Origin: Thalassolituus maritimus
Lineage (GTDB): Bacteria > Pseudomonadota > Gammaproteobacteria > Pseudomonadales > Oceanobacteraceae
Length of the DNA stretch: 64,000 bases
Direction: 5' to 3'
Assembly: GCF_900156675.1 (NCBI RefSeq)
Contig: NZ_FTOH01000006.1
Span: 62,001 to 126,000, forward strand
Shown here: one piece after another, positions 9,591 to 19,869 of the stretch
How positions within the stretch are numbered: the first letter of the stretch is position 1
Layout: each line of letters starts with the position of its first letter
Notes under the pieces: generated by a model
What the model saw: the letters and a program-made list of their open reading frames with translations, nothing else
Told to the model about the DNA's origin: nothing
The model's database searches: none
Made by a program: the position numbers and the translations under genes

Positions 9591-9652
9591 CGGATTCTAC
9601 AACTGGAGTGCGTAGAGAAATACTACCACAAGGTCGGGTCAGTCAGAGTGTC

Positions 9653-10537
9653 TTATGACGACCATTTCTGGCATAGATCCATCCAGGCCTGAATACCTGC
9701 ACTCTGATATTTCTGCTTGTGCAGTATCAGATACAGGCGGCGGTGAAGGTCGCGCTCTGGTGTACGAATACGAACTAAACGTCCGCTCTGGAATTCGTCC
9801 TCAAGTGTCATTAAAGACAGGCAGCCAACGCCCAGGTTTTCCTGAACCGCACGCTTAATGGCCTCTGTGTGCTGCAATTCGAGAGCGATGTTCATCTCAG
9901 GGAGGAGGCCGCGCATGGCGCGGTTAAATGCCTGTCGGGTGCCCGAGCCGCTTTCGCGAAGAATCCAGGACGCCGCCATAAGTTGTTGGTCGGTGACCTT
10001 GCCAGAATTAGCTAATTCGTGATCCGGGCTGCAGAAGACCGTCAGTTCGTCACTGCGCCAGGGTTTGATATCCAGATGTGGGTGCTGAAATTCGCCTTCG
10101 ATCATGCCTACGTCCAGTTCAAAATTCAGAACGCGTTCGGCGATGTGTTCAGTATTCTCAACGTCCAGCGTGATCGGAGCATCTGGATGCAGGCTCATAT
10201 ACTCTGCGACCATCTGCACTGCGAGATAATTTCCGATAGATAAGGTTGCGCCAATGTTCAGCGGGCCCGCGTCTGCGTTATTAAGCAAACTCTGCTCCAG
10301 GTCATCGGCCATCCCCATCAGCCTCTCGGCAGCAGGGCGTAACTGCTTACCTCGATCGCTCAACTGCAGGCGTTTACCAACCCGGTCGAATAAGAGCACG
10401 TCAAATTGGGTTTCCAGATCTTTCAGAGCGCTGCTCGCCGCACTCTGGGACATGTTCAGTTCACTCGCTGCGCGGGTCAGGTTGCCAGCTTGTGCGATCG
10501 CGAGGAAGACCTCGAGTTGCCGCAGTGTGTATCTCAT
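9653..10537 (-). CDS. finR: LysR-type regulator, FinR-like
   Basis: A 294-residue LysR-type transcription factor. The winged helix-turn-helix lies at residues 3-62 (LRQLEVFLAIAQAGNLTRAASELNMSQSAASSALKDLE), and the rest is a periplasmic-binding-like effector domain. It is divergently transcribed from an FprA-type ferredoxin-NADP reductase, the arrangement known for FinR in Pseudomonas, where FinR activates fprA under superoxide or sulfite stress. The symbol rests on this synteny plus family membership. The 147-bp intergenic region carries two inverted repeats suited to LysR binding. Confidence 0.75.
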   Translation of the reverse strand: MRYTLRQLEVFLAIAQAGNLTRAASELNMSQSAASSALKDLETQFDVLLFDRVGKRLQLSDRGKQLRPAAERLMGMADDLEQSLLNNADAGPLNIGATLSIGNYLAVQMVAEYMSLHPDAPITLDVENTEHIAERVLNFELDVGMIEGEFQHPHLDIKPWRSDELTVFCSPDHELANSGKVTDQQLMAASWILRESGSGTRQAFNRAMRGLLPEMNIALELQHTEAIKRAVQENLGVGCLSLMTLEDEFQSGRLVRIRTPERDLHRRLYLILHKQKYQSAGIQAWMDLCQKWSS

Positions 10538-10575
10538 CGGTTTACGCCCCGGAATACTGTGATCGGTATATTCGA

Positions 10576-10614
10576 TTGATTATATCAAAATAAGTTGTTT
10601 TATCGAATTTGATA
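10576..10614. promoter_or_regulatory. Candidate FinR operator pair
   Basis: Two inverted repeats with centres about 25 bases apart: TTGAT-TAT-ATCAA at 10576-10588 and TATC-GAATTT-GATA at 10601-10614. LysR regulators typically bind a recognition site and an activation site at this kind of spacing between divergent genes. Confidence 0.5.
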
Positions 10615-10684
10615 GTGGGCGTAACCTGTGTTCATTCTTTGAGCAAACAGCTCACTATCTTTTTGAAACAACGGAGTCGCCAAT

Positions 10685-11458
10685 ATGAGCAACCTGATTC
10701 GTGAAACAGTTACCAGCGTACACCACTGGAACGACACACTGTTCAGTTTCACTACTACCCGCAATCAGGGCCTGCGTTTTAAGAATGGTCATTTCACTAT
10801 GATCGGACTTGAGGTCGAAGATAAGCCACTACTCAGAGCATACAGTATTGCCAGTGCGAACTACGAAGAAGAGATGGAGTTTTTCTCAATTAAGGTTCAG
10901 GACGGCCCTCTGACTAAGCACCTGCAGAAACTGTCAGTGGGTGATGAGATTCTGGTAGGCACTAAGCCAGTGGGTACCCTGATTACAGACAACCTTCTGC
11001 CAGGTAAGAACCTTTATCTGTTGAGCACCGGAACGGGTCTGGCGCCGTTTATGAGCATTATCAAAGACCTCGATGTCTATGAGCAATACGGCAAGGTCAT
11101 TCTCACTCACGGTGTTCGGTACGTCTCTGAGTTGGCTTATCAGGACCGTATCGAAAACGAACTGCCGAACAACGAATACTTCGGGGACATTGTGCAGGAG
11201 AAGTTAATTTACTACCCGACCGTGACCCGGGAGGAGTACCGCAATACAGGGCGCCTGACGGATCTTATCCGCAGTGGAAAGCTGGCCGCAGATATTGGTC
11301 TGGAAAATATCGATCCGGAGAACGACCGCTTTATGTTGTGCGGCAGCCCAGCGATGCTTGATGAGCTGACCGACATGCTCGACGAGCTGGGCTTTAAAGA
11401 AGCTCGCGGTGGGCATGCCGGTCACTATGTGATCGAACGGGCATTTGTTGAGAAATAA
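10685..11458 (+). CDS. fpr: Ferredoxin--NADP(+) reductase
   Basis: A 257-residue FAD enzyme moving electrons between NADPH and ferredoxin/flavodoxin. Visible motifs are the FAD-binding RAYSIAS (about residues 58-64), the NADP-binding STGTGLAPF, a GVR segment, the MLCGSPAML motif, and the C-terminal FVEK typical of subclass I bacterial FprA proteins. Length matches the family. ATG follows an ACGGAG ribosome-binding site. Divergent from the FinR-like gene, so probably induced by oxidative stress; the product can feed electrons to Fe-S cluster biogenesis and repair. Confidence 0.93.
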   Translation: MSNLIRETVTSVHHWNDTLFSFTTTRNQGLRFKNGHFTMIGLEVEDKPLLRAYSIASANYEEEMEFFSIKVQDGPLTKHLQKLSVGDEILVGTKPVGTLITDNLLPGKNLYLLSTGTGLAPFMSIIKDLDVYEQYGKVILTHGVRYVSELAYQDRIENELPNNEYFGDIVQEKLIYYPTVTREEYRNTGRLTDLIRSGKLAADIGLENIDPENDRFMLCGSPAMLDELTDMLDELGFKEARGGHAGHYVIERAFVEK

Positions 11459-11461
11459 TTG

Positions 11462-11944
11462 TCACTCGAAGCTTCTGAGCCATTTCTTCAATAAATGGTT
11501 CAGGGTTTCCTGTTCTTCCGTTGAGAGCGCGGATAGTAGTTCCCGCTCTTTTTCCAGGTGCACTTCAACCATATTGTCGATCAACTCCTGGCCAGTATCA
11601 GTGAGCTGTACTAAGAGGCTCCGGCGGTCGTCCTCTGCAGGCAATCGCGTTATCAATCCACGCTTTTCCAGTTGATTCAGGCGGTTTGTCATGGCACCAG
11701 AACTCAACATAGCGGTTTGAAACAATAAGGTGGGAGTCAGACGAAAAGGAGCACCGCTACGCCGTAAGGTTGCCAATACATCGAATTCGCCGGTGGTTAA
11801 TCCCCCCTGCTTGTGAACGGCCTCAATATCACCGGCCAGATAGTTGAACAGTCGATACATTCTGCCGATGGGGGCCATCGGCCAGGCGTCTAATTCGGGC
11901 CGTTCACGCTGCCATTGCGCCAGAATCTGATCAATATGGTCCAC
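11462..11944 (-). CDS. MarR-family regulator
   Basis: A 160-residue winged-helix repressor. The DNA-binding core runs from FDVLATLRRSGAPFRLTPTLLFQTAMLSSGAMTNRLNQLEKRGLITRLPAEDDRRSLLVQLTD, which is the classic MarR recognition helix plus wing with the D-x-R-S motif; dimerisation helices flank it. It is divergent from an EamA exporter, and the intergenic region contains matched inverted repeats, so it likely represses both genes. The gene ends 3 bases from fpr, tail to tail. Confidence 0.88.
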   Translation of the reverse strand: MDHIDQILAQWQRERPELDAWPMAPIGRMYRLFNYLAGDIEAVHKQGGLTTGEFDVLATLRRSGAPFRLTPTLLFQTAMLSSGAMTNRLNQLEKRGLITRLPAEDDRRSLLVQLTDTGQELIDNMVEVHLEKERELLSALSTEEQETLNHLLKKWLRSFE

Positions 11945-11986
11945 GATAACTTCTCCTTCGGTAAGGACGACATTATTTCTTCAAAC

Positions 11987-12061
11987 TATCTTCATGTAAA
12001 GATAATTGACCGGATGCATAGGTTGATATAGCTTCATGTCAAATATCTTTATGTGGAGATA
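11987..12061. promoter_or_regulatory. Tandem MarR operators between divergent genes
   Basis: Two 18-base near-palindromes of the same sequence class: TATCTT-CATGTA-AAGATA at 11987-12004 and TATCTT-TATGTG-GAGATA at 12044-12061, 57 bases apart. A looser third copy (GATAT...ATATC, centred on a CATG core) overlaps the second at 12025-12047. The 12044 site covers the Shine-Dalgarno of the exporter gene, so binding would block its expression. Confidence 0.65.
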
Positions 12062-12064
12062 AAA

Positions 12065-12937
12065 ATGAAGACGAATCTTGTTCCTTGGTTGCTTGCCGTT
12101 GTAGCTCCCGTAGTTTGGGGGAGTACTTACTTCGTAACTCAAAAGTGGTTGCCGGGTGCTGACCCTGTCTGGTTGGCAGCGGTACGTGTTGGCATTCCCG
12201 CATTGTTTATGGTGTGGCTAGTGCCGGTGCAGGTCTGGCAAAAATTCGGCCTGCGTTTGCTTCTGATGAGCCTGTTGAATATCACTTTGTTCAGCGGCCT
12301 GCTGTTCTATTCGATCTCGGTATTACCGGGTGGTGTAGCAGCGACATTGGTCGCGACATTACCATTGCAGGTGATTTTACTGAGACTGGTAACGGGGCAG
12401 GGAGCCGAATTAGCACATCTTATCGCTGCTGTCGGTGGCGTGGTTGGGGTAGGGATGCTGCTCTGGCGAGCAGACGCAGCGTTATCACCGTTAGGCATCG
12501 CAGCGGCGTTATCCGCAGCCTTTGTGATGGCCGCTGGTGTATTGATGGCCTCCCGATATTCGTCAGATATTAAGCCTTTACAGCTTACAGCGGCCCAGAT
12601 CAGTCTTGGTGGGTTATGTCTACTGGTGTTCGCGGGATTGAGTGGCCACCCGTTTCCTGAGGTTACGCAGGAGGGCGTTATCGCGATGCTCTGGATGGGG
12701 CCCATTGGAATGGGAGTGGCGTATTGGGCATGGTTTCGCGCCATGGCCTTTGTACCCGTGCATAAGTTGGCGTTTCTTGGATTGCTCAACCCTGTGGTCG
12801 CAGTACTCGGTGGAGTGATTATTATGGGTGAGGTACTAAGTACGGGTCAGATATCCGGTATGGCGATCATTCTAGGATGTATTTTAGGTGCTCAATTGGT
12901 TGGAAGCAGGCAGGCTGGCACTAAATCTGCTGCATAG
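12065..12937 (+). CDS. EamA/DMT family transporter
   Basis: A 290-residue inner membrane protein with about ten hydrophobic helices in two EamA repeats. VVWGSTYFVTQKWLP near the N terminus is the typical EamA start, and the second repeat ends GGVIIMGEVLSTGQISGMAIILGCI. Such carriers export amino acids, metabolites or drugs. ATG 12065 is preferred over GTG 12053 because GGAG lies 6 bases upstream. Its control region carries the MarR operators, which suggests induction by a ligand of the MarR protein. Confidence 0.88.
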   Translation: MKTNLVPWLLAVVAPVVWGSTYFVTQKWLPGADPVWLAAVRVGIPALFMVWLVPVQVWQKFGLRLLLMSLLNITLFSGLLFYSISVLPGGVAATLVATLPLQVILLRLVTGQGAELAHLIAAVGGVVGVGMLLWRADAALSPLGIAAALSAAFVMAAGVLMASRYSSDIKPLQLTAAQISLGGLCLLVFAGLSGHPFPEVTQEGVIAMLWMGPIGMGVAYWAWFRAMAFVPVHKLAFLGLLNPVVAVLGGVIIMGEVLSTGQISGMAIILGCILGAQLVGSRQAGTKSAA

Positions 12938-12949
12938 CTCTCATAATGC

Positions 12950-12977
12950 GAAAAGTGTCGGTAATACGACACTTTTC
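12950..12977 (+). terminator. Terminator hairpin
   Basis: GAAAAGTGTCG, loop GTAATA, CGACACTTTTC: an 11-pair perfect stem with A-rich and T-rich bases, 13 bases after the exporter gene. Confidence 0.85.
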
Positions 12978-13003
12978 TTCCGGAAAATGTCGGGAGATTG
13001 ACT

Positions 13004-13450
13004 ATGCCAGTGCACGGTACTGTAGAAGCTGTGATGGACACCCTTGAGGGGGCGAAAGAAGTTGCCAAAGTGATCCGCCAATCGGGCTACCTGCTTGAGA
13101 AGAGCGATCTGAAACGCGTGTTAGCGGATCTTACGGCGTCGGTGTCCGAAGCCAAAATGGAGTTAACCCTATTACAGGATGTGATAGAGGAAAAAGACGC
13201 CGAACTCATCAGGATGCATGAAGCCATCGTATATCGCGGAAATCTTAAGCGCCGTGGAGATGGTTATTACAAGACGCTTGATGGTCGTCCGTTTGGCCAG
13301 CCTTATTGCTCCTATTGTTGGGAGAAGGACAGCCACCTGTTTCATTTGCACAACAAGATTCTGTCACGCGATACGCGAGTGTGCCCGCACTGCAAAAACG
13401 AGTATCAAGCGGTCAGAACCCCTTTCCTGGACGCGGTGAATGTAGCCTGA
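13004..13450 (+). CDS. Zinc-ribbon protein of unknown function
   Basis: A 148-residue soluble protein. The N-terminal two thirds is helical, with a likely coiled coil near residues 45-75. The C-terminal part has two CxxC knuckles (YCSYC and VCPHC, about 28 residues apart) that should bind one zinc ion. ATG 13004 follows GGGAGA. Not recognised as a named family; the coiled coil plus zinc ribbon suggests a protein- or nucleic-acid-binding adaptor, without further evidence. It converges with the beta-barrel gene 10 bases away. Confidence 0.7.
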   Translation: MPVHGTVEAVMDTLEGAKEVAKVIRQSGYLLEKSDLKRVLADLTASVSEAKMELTLLQDVIEEKDAELIRMHEAIVYRGNLKRRGDGYYKTLDGRPFGQPYCSYCWEKDSHLFHLHNKILSRDTRVCPHCKNEYQAVRTPFLDAVNVA

Positions 13451-13460
13451 CCCTTTAGCC

Positions 13461-14069
13461 TCAGAAGCCGTACATAATTGACGAACTGAGGCTATACACG
13501 TCGTAATCGTAGCTGTCGAGTTTCAACCGAAATCCCCAGTCACCCTCAGGCCACCACTGTAAAGAGACGCCCAGTGGAATCTGTATGGTGGTTTGCTCTT
13601 TGAAGGGCAAGATTGGATCAGACGACTTGTTGATCATAAATGAGATGCCGGTTCGAACCGATAGGTCCCAGTCTTCAGCCATCTTGTCACCCAACAAGCG
13701 ATATTGTACCCAGGCAGCAGGAACCCGATAGTCGATCCGTTGTGTGCCCTCAATCGCAGTATTGAGGTTGTTCATCCCGGCTGACCCGAGATCCGCGTAC
13801 GATATTTCAACCGACCAGTTTTCATTCGCGTGTACGCCGACAGCGAATTCCACACCATGTCCATACTCGTCAGTGACCCGCCAGCTACTGCCATTGGAGT
13901 GCGGATGCAGATAACTGTAATTGACGCCGGCAACGAAGTAGGCGCAGAGGTTGTCGTCGTCGCGCAGATCGTTTTTAGAGCAGTCTGCGAATGCGGCGTT
14001 CACAGTCAGAACCCCGCTCAAGGCCAGACCGTGAACCCATTTAAGCTTGATGTTATGGAGACACGTCAT
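13461..14069 (-). CDS. Small outer membrane beta-barrel protein
   Basis: About 202 residues with a signal peptide (hydrophobic stretch ending NAAFA) and then amphipathic strands rich in aromatic residues, ending in an aromatic-terminal strand (SSSIMYGF). The final Phe is typical of BAM substrates, and the size fits an eight-stranded barrel of the OmpA/OmpW class. The start at 14069 sits behind AAGGAAG, and its ATG overlaps the TGA stop of the giant TSP3 gene (ATGA), so it is probably translated by coupling. It may be a membrane partner of that protein. Confidence 0.75.
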   Translation of the reverse strand: MTCLHNIKLKWVHGLALSGVLTVNAAFADCSKNDLRDDDNLCAYFVAGVNYSYLHPHSNGSSWRVTDEYGHGVEFAVGVHANENWSVEISYADLGSAGMNNLNTAIEGTQRIDYRVPAAWVQYRLLGDKMAEDWDLSVRTGISFMINKSSDPILPFKEQTTIQIPLGVSLQWWPEGDWGFRLKLDSYDYDVYSLSSSIMYGF

Positions 14070-17000
14070 ACTTGCTTCCTTTTGCGTGTTGCGACCAGTG
14101 CAGGAATCCAGAGTAGCCACCAGAGAGAATGACTGCCGTTACCCTGTAGTGCCGTTTCGATGTTGGGTTGCGATTGCAGGAAGTCTGGAATACCGTCACC
14201 GTTGAAATCGGTGTTCTCTGCTGAGTCCGGTAAGCCATCTCCGTCGGAGTCGCTGTCGAGGTAGCCGGGGCTGCCGTCACCATCTTCATCACCCAGTCGT
14301 AACAGGTCATCTCTCACGCCATCACCATCGGCGTCATTACCACCTGCCTGGTCGACATCGTAGGCGTCATCAATGCCATCGCCGTCACTGTCGCGGCCCG
14401 TTAGTGGTACGACACCCACTTCCACCACATCCGGAACACCGTCATTGTCGCTGTCGGTGTCGTACAGGTCCGGGATGCCGTCGCCATCACTGTCGCGTGG
14501 CGCGAAGCGGTCGCTGATACCATCGCCATTGGCATCGGTGCCGCCCTGTTGATCGACGTCGAAGGCGTCGTCAATGCCATCACTGTCGGTATCGACGCCC
14601 GAAGGCTGTCGGCCGGCTTCATAGCTGTCGGTCAGGCCGTCATTGTCGCTGTCACGATCGAGGCGGTCGGGTACGCCGTCACCGTCGGTATCGCCGCTGC
14701 CTTCATCCACATCGCTGATGCCGTCATTGTCATCATCCGGGTCCTGGCTGTTCACGATTCCGTCGCCGTCTGAGTCCAGTTCGGTTCCCCGGCCGTTAGG
14801 CTCGCCATCGACGCTGTCGTCAATACCATCACCATCACTGTCTCCAGTGATGTCGATGCGGCCATCTCCATCGGTGTCGAAGTCACTGTATGGCCCGTCT
14901 TCGATGTCATTGCGACCGTCGTTATTACTGTCGGTGTCAATGCGATCGGGTATGCCGTCACCATCGGTATCAGGCTCGCTGGTGATCACAGGCGCACCGG
15001 GATCATTGAGGCCATCGTCATTGGCATCGTTGATGCCAGCTTCGGAAATGTCCGGGCGGCCATCGTTATCACTGTCGAGGTCGAGGTAGTCCGGTGTACC
15101 GTCGTTATCGCTATCCACCGCTGAGGCCGCATCGTCAATACCATCGCCATTGGCGTCGGTTCCAAGGGTGCTGTCTACGTCAAAGGCGTCGTCGATACCA
15201 TCTTGATCACTGTCTGTGCCACTGGCGCCCCCCTCGAGTGCATCCGCAACGCCATCGTTGTCGCTGTCGGTATCACGGAAGTCCGGAATGCCGTCACCGT
15301 CCGTGTCTGGGAAGGTGGCGTCATCATCAATGCCATCGCCGTTGGCGTCGGTTCCACCGGTCTGGTCAACGTCGAAGGCATCGTCGATACCGTCTGCATC
15401 TGTGTCGAGACCAGTCAGGCCTGCTTCCAGCGCGTCAGGAATACCGTCGTTGTCGGTGTCTGGGTCCTGGCTGTCAGGAATACCATCACCGTCGGTATCC
15501 GGGCGTTGGAACTGGTCGTCAATGCCATCGGCATTATTGTCGAGGCCGCCGGTCTGATCGACATCCACGGCGTCATCAAAGCCATCGGCGTCGGTGTCCT
15601 GACCGCTCAGTCCGCTCTCAAGTGCGTCTGGAATACCGTCGTTGTCGTTATCAATGTCGAAGGCGTCTGCAGTACCGTCCTGATCGCTGTCGTTGCTGCC
15701 TTCGATCACATCCGGAACGCCATCGCCGTCTTCATCGGCCGAGCTGTCGCGGAAGTCGGCCAGGCCATCGCCATCCGAATCACTGGTGCCCTCCGCCGCA
15801 TCGCCTGTGGTGTCGTTATCACTGTCGGTGTCGCGAGCATCGGGGTCGCCGTCGTTGTCGGTATCGACATAGTCGACGTCGCTGATGCCGTCGTTGTTGC
15901 TGTCAGTGTCACCGTTAGCGTCTGTGTCGTAGGCGTCGTCGATACCATCACTGTCGCTGTCCTGGCCCGTAGCGGTGCCAGTATCCGCTTCGGTTGAGTC
16001 AGGGATACCGTCGCCATCGCTGTCGGTATCGCGATAATCGTCGTCGCCATCAAGATCAGTATCGGGTGCGACCTGGGCACTGTCGTCGATACCGTCAGCG
16101 TTGCCGTCGGTACCACCAGTGATATCGACGTCGTAGGCATCATCAATACCGTCGCCATCGGCGTCGTTACCGGTCGGTGCGATGCCAGATGCTTCCTGCC
16201 AGTCTGGAATACCGTCGTTATCGCTGTCGGCATCGGCGTTGTCAGGGATGCCATCACCGTCAAAGTCACCGGTACCTTCATCTGCGTCTGACAGGCCGTC
16301 ATTGTCGTCGTCCGGGTCGATAGGGTTTGGAATGCCATCGCCATCCAGGTCGCGTAGCGTACCGTGCTGTCCCGCAGCGCCATCGTTGTTATCGGGAATA
16401 CCGTCGCCGTCGCTGTCGGTGTCGTCGTCGATACGACCGTCATTGTCACCATCTAATGCGCTGGCAGGGCCGTCGTCGATGTCATCGGTGCCGTCGTTGT
16501 TGAAGTCGGTATCGATGCGGTTTGGTAAACCGTCGTTATCTGCGTCGGGCTCGTTCAGTACTGGCAGTTCCCCGTCATCGAGTTTGCCGTCACCGTTGTC
16601 ATCACGTAGGCCTGCCTCATCAACGTCATTAACGCTGTCGTTGTCTGAGTCGAGATCGAGATAGTCAGCAACTCCGTCACCATCGCTGTCGGGTGGGGTT
16701 ACGTTGTCGTCGACTCCGTCGCCATTGGCGTCTGTTCCGCCGGTCTGATCGACGTCGTAGGTGTCGTCAATACCGTCGCCATCGGTGTCTGTGCCGCTGG
16801 CGCCCACTTCTACCTGATCGGCCACACCGTCAGCATCGCTGTCGCCATCCTGACTGTCAGGGATGCCATCGCCGTCTGTGTCTTTGGCGGTGTAGGCGTC
16901 ATCAATGCCATCGTTGTTGGCGTCGGTGCCGCCGGTCTGATCGACGTCTGCGGCGTCATCGATGCCATCCGCGTCGGTGTCGTTGCCAGTCAATCCACCT

Positions 17001-19417
17001 TCAAGTGCATCGGGCAGACCGTCGTTGTCGCTGTCGGCATCACGAGTATCGGCAATGCCATCGCCATCTGCGTCGTTCAGTGCGGCGCTGTCGTCCACAC
17101 CGTCTCCGTTGGCGTCGGTTCCTCCGGTCTGGTCGACGTCGTAGGTATCGTCAATGCCGTCGCCATCGGTATCGTTGCCTGAGACGCCCGCTTCAGCGCC
17201 ATCAGGAATGCCGTCGTTATCGCTGTCAGGGTCTACGAAGTCCGCATTGCCATCGCCGTCGCTGTCAGGTGCAGCCACGTTGTCATCGATGCCGTCATTG
17301 TTCGCATCGGTACCTCCCGTCTGGTCTACATCGAACGCATCGTCGATGCCGTCACCGTCGGTGTCGTTGCCAGAGGCTCCGGCTTCCAGGCCATCAGGAA
17401 TACCATCGTTATCGGCGTCGGGGTCTTGGGCATCGTTAATGCCGTCGCCGTCTGAGTCGGCGCTGCCTTCAATGGTGTCCGGTACACCGTCGCCATCTTC
17501 ATCGTTGCTGGCATCCAGATAGTTCGGAATACCGTCGCCATCATCGTCGCCGGTTCCTTCAGTCTGGTCGTCGATACCATCGCCGTCAGAGTCGAGAATG
17601 ACATTTACCTGAGTCGCAGCGGTGTTGTTATTACCGGCCGCATCGGTGGCGACGGCACCGCCAATATCCAGGCTGATGTTGCCATTTCCATCTGGGGTAA
17701 TTTCAACGGTCCAGGTGTTGCCGTCCACCTGTGTGAAGCCAGTGACGGTTGCGTTGGTGACACTGACGTCCCCTGAGGTAAAGTCGTTTATGTCTTCGGT
17801 AAAGTCGACAGTGACGTTAAATGGCGCCGTAGAATTGATGGTTCCCGGTGCATTATTGATGCTGACACCCGGAGCGTCAGCATCGTAAACAACGGTTGCT
17901 TGCGTGGCCGCGGTGTTGTCGTTGGTCGCGGCGTCCTGAGCAACCGCAGCGGGGACATCGATCGCTACATTGCCGTTGCCATCCGGTGTGATGGTGGCCG
18001 TGTAGGTATTGCCATCAACCGCAGTGAAATTACTCAGTGTGGCATTGGTCAGTGATACGTCAGTGCCATCGAAGCCAGTGACATCCTCGGTGAACTCAAA
18101 GGTGACAGGGAAGGCGCCGTTGGTCGCAGCGGGTTCGCCCTGAATATCAATACCTGGAGCGGTGCCATCAAATGTGGTGCTCGCCTGAGTTGCTGCGGTA
18201 TTGTCATTACCGGCTGCATCCCGGGCAACCGCCGAGGCAACATCAACCGTCACAGGACCATCCGCAATCGGTGTAATGGTTGCTGTGTAAGTGTTGCCAT
18301 CGACTGCGGTGAAATCAGACAGCGTTGCATTACTGAGGGTGACATCAGAGCCAGTGAAACCCGTTACGTCTTCTGTGAACTCAAAGGTGACGGTGTATGC
18401 GCTGTTGGTCAGCGCTGGTTCGCCCTGAATATCAACGCCCGGTGCAGTCGTGTCTATAGTCAGCTCGTTCGTCGATGCATCGGCGGTACTGTTGCCCGCA
18501 GCATCCGTGCTGACGACAGCGACTTCGTTGGTGCCGTTCGTGTTGGGAGCAAAGGCGCCAGATTCAGGAGCAACAGCGCCGGTATCCAAGCTCCAGGTGC
18601 CGTCACCTTCTACAACCCGACTGAACGTTGCACCACCGACGGTGATCGTTACCGTCGTGAAGGGCTCTGCCGTTCCGGTGATGACCGGCGTCGGATCATT
18701 GGTCAGTAATGAATCGACCGTTGGGGTCTGTGGTGGCGTATTGTCCTGCTTGGTTTTGTTTGGGTTATCAAATACCAGATCAAGGTCGCCGTCGAAGTCA
18801 AAATTACGGGCTCCGCCCGAAATGGACAGGACCACCGGGATGATGTCGGTGGGGTTGAAGTCGATCTGTACGGCGAGGTTTTTATCCAGCTCTGTGCCAT
18901 TGGCATCTGAGGAAAATTCGGTGTTGGCGCCGTTCACCTGAACCTGAATATTGCTTGGTGTTTCGACTGTGTAGGCGGCCATGTCGTCGGACACGACGAT
19001 CAGGGTTTCGTCCGCCGCATTATCGATGTCCTTGTAGACAGCAGAGGGAATAATAGTGATACGTTCTTCAGAGCCTGTGCCGAATGTGTTGGCTTTGAAA
19101 AACTCATAGTTTACCGTGGCGAGTACGATGCCGCTGGCGGTGCCGTATTCCACACGTGCGCGGGCATCGTCATTGGCAGTGAAGAAACCCACTGTCGCAC
19201 CCGATGAAACACTGACCACCCGTAACACGACATCCACCGACTGGCCATTAAGGTCCGCTACGTCCTCCCAGAGAGCCGTCGTGCCGGCCGTACCATTGCC
19301 AGAGACTGTTGGACTGCCGGAAAAGACCATAGGCGTCTGCGCCAGAGCTTTTGGCATGCAGGAGGCCATAGTAAGAACAAAAAATAGAGTCGCTTTCGTT
19401 ACCCTGAATAAACGCAT
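14066..19417 (-). CDS. Giant thrombospondin type 3 repeat surface protein
   Basis: A 1783-residue exported protein. Residues 1-26 are a signal peptide (ALA-QT cleavage likely) and 27-225 a unique domain. About 226-321 is an Ig-like module ([17 protein letters not shown]). Residues 322-608 hold three Ig-like repeats of about 95 residues sharing FTEDV.GF and [20 protein letters not shown]. From about 609 to 1750 come dozens of Asp-rich calcium-binding TSP3 repeats ([26 protein letters not shown]). The C terminus is a Trp-rich hydrophobic helix followed by RKRK, a possible sorting or anchoring signal. It was likely assembled by repeat expansion. An adhesin or calcium-stabilised stalk is the best guess. 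Confidence 0.88.
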   Translation of the reverse strand: MRLFRVTKATLFFVLTMASCMPKALAQTPMVFSGSPTVSGNGTAGTTALWEDVADLNGQSVDVVLRVVSVSSGATVGFFTANDDARARVEYGTASGIVLATVNYEFFKANTFGTGSEERITIIPSAVYKDIDNAADETLIVVSDDMAAYTVETPSNIQVQVNGANTEFSSDANGTELDKNLAVQIDFNPTDIIPVVLSISGGARNFDFDGDLDLVFDNPNKTKQDNTPPQTPTVDSLLTNDPTPVITGTAEPFTTVTITVGGATFSRVVEGDGTWSLDTGAVAPESGAFAPNTNGTNEVAVVSTDAAGNSTADASTNELTIDTTAPGVDIQGEPALTNSAYTVTFEFTEDVTGFTGSDVTLSNATLSDFTAVDGNTYTATITPIADGPVTVDVASAVARDAAGNDNTAATQASTTFDGTAPGIDIQGEPAATNGAFPVTFEFTEDVTGFDGTDVSLTNATLSNFTAVDGNTYTATITPDGNGNVAIDVPAAVAQDAATNDNTAATQATVVYDADAPGVSINNAPGTINSTAPFNVTVDFTEDINDFTSGDVSVTNATVTGFTQVDGNTWTVEITPDGNGNISLDIGGAVATDAAGNNNTAATQVNVILDSDGDGIDDQTEGTGDDDGDGIPNYLDASNDEDGDGVPDTIEGSADSDGDGINDAQDPDADNDGIPDGLEAGASGNDTDGDGIDDAFDVDQTGGTDANNDGIDDNVAAPDSDGDGNADFVDPDSDNDGIPDGAEAGVSGNDTDGDGIDDTYDVDQTGGTDANGDGVDDSAALNDADGDGIADTRDADSDNDGLPDALEGGLTGNDTDADGIDDAADVDQTGGTDANNDGIDDAYTAKDTDGDGIPDSQDGDSDADGVADQVEVGASGTDTDGDGIDDTYDVDQTGGTDANGDGVDDNVTPPDSDGDGVADYLDLDSDNDSVNDVDEAGLRDDNGDGKLDDGELPVLNEPDADNDGLPNRIDTDFNNDGTDDIDDGPASALDGDNDGRIDDDTDSDGDGIPDNNDGAAGQHGTLRDLDGDGIPNPIDPDDDNDGLSDADEGTGDFDGDGIPDNADADSDNDGIPDWQEASGIAPTGNDADGDGIDDAYDVDITGGTDGNADGIDDSAQVAPDTDLDGDDDYRDTDSDGDGIPDSTEADTGTATGQDSDSDGIDDAYDTDANGDTDSNNDGISDVDYVDTDNDGDPDARDTDSDNDTTGDAAEGTSDSDGDGLADFRDSSADEDGDGVPDVIEGSNDSDQDGTADAFDIDNDNDGIPDALESGLSGQDTDADGFDDAVDVDQTGGLDNNADGIDDQFQRPDTDGDGIPDSQDPDTDNDGIPDALEAGLTGLDTDADGIDDAFDVDQTGGTDANGDGIDDDATFPDTDGDGIPDFRDTDSDNDGVADALEGGASGTDSDQDGIDDAFDVDSTLGTDANGDGIDDAASAVDSDNDGTPDYLDLDSDNDGRPDISEAGINDANDDGLNDPGAPVITSEPDTDGDGIPDRIDTDSNNDGRNDIEDGPYSDFDTDGDGRIDITGDSDGDGIDDSVDGEPNGRGTELDSDGDGIVNSQDPDDDNDGISDVDEGSGDTDGDGVPDRLDRDSDNDGLTDSYEAGRQPSGVDTDSDGIDDAFDVDQQGGTDANGDGISDRFAPRDSDGDGIPDLYDTDSDNDGVPDVVEVGVVPLTGRDSDGDGIDDAYDVDQAGGNDADGDGVRDDLLRLGDEDGDGSPGYLDSDSDGDGLPDSAENTDFNGDGIPDFLQSQPNIETALQGNGSHSLWWLLWIPALVATRKRKQV
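14165..17593 (-). repeat. Tandem coding repeats (TSP3, Asp-rich)
   Basis: About 3.4 kb of degenerate tandem repeats encoding D-x-D-x-D-G units, grouped in larger modules of roughly 45 codons ending in a [16 protein letters not shown]-like stretch. The dense repetition produces long open frames on the opposite strand that are not genes. Confidence 0.85.
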
Positions 19418-19869
19418 ATTAATACCTGAGTATTTTCATCGGTTTTTGATCGCTCTTTTCTCAGGGTAGTTTAAGAATATTCCTGATGGGTCACTATTTT
19501 GTAAGCTTTCAGTGGGGAGGGATAATTCTGCAGGTAGTGTTACGAAAGATAACAACACCGACAAAATATCGGCGCTTTTCAGGAGTTTTAATTCACCTTT
19601 GAATAATGCAGTGATGATAGCGGCTACAAGGAAAGTGTCAGTTCAAGGCGCTACTTTGAAGATATATTGGACTACATCGATAAGTAGCAACAAAGAAATG
19701 AGGCTGTCCTGGAAGCCCCGAAGGGCGTGAGCTGTAGACACCTCATCTCATTGTTGTTGATCTTGATAAGGGGGCGTCATTACCTTCGAACAACGCCTCG
19801 ATCTGAAGCACTACAGCACTCACTCGCTGCATGACTGAATTGTTCAAAGGTGCCTCAAGTATCAGAAAA
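19418..19869. other. Intergenic region between OmpA-like and TSP3 genes
   Basis: A 452-base gap with no supportable gene. It must contain the promoter of the giant gene and the 3' end of the OmpA-like transcript, and it holds one extended hairpin (listed separately). The first 80 bases upstream of the giant gene are AT-rich and contain promoter-like hexamers, but no box is strong enough to call. Confidence 0.5.
19698..19746 (-). terminator. Extended hairpin, possible terminator of the OmpA-like gene
   Basis: On the minus strand, an outer stem ATGAGG-TGTC pairs with GACA-G-CCTCAT with one bulge, and an inner GCCC-TTCG-GGGC stem has a UUCG-type stable tetraloop. A moderately T-rich stretch follows. 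It lies about 120 bases past the OmpA-like stop, so a terminator or a small structured RNA is possible. Confidence 0.4.

Noticed and set aside
13640-13720. tRNA-like GGTTCGAACC motif
   Set aside because: It lies inside the beta-barrel coding sequence and no cloverleaf can be built around it.
15094-17439. Long plus-strand open frames of 240-265 codons inside the TSP3 gene
   Set aside because: They are by-products of the repetitive Asp-rich codons on the other strand, give low-complexity Arg/Cys/His- or Ile/Val-rich proteins, and have no ribosome sites.
19698-19860. Integron attC-like site near the hairpin
   Set aside because: GTT/AAC-type core sequences could not be paired convincingly and no integrase or gene cassettes are present.
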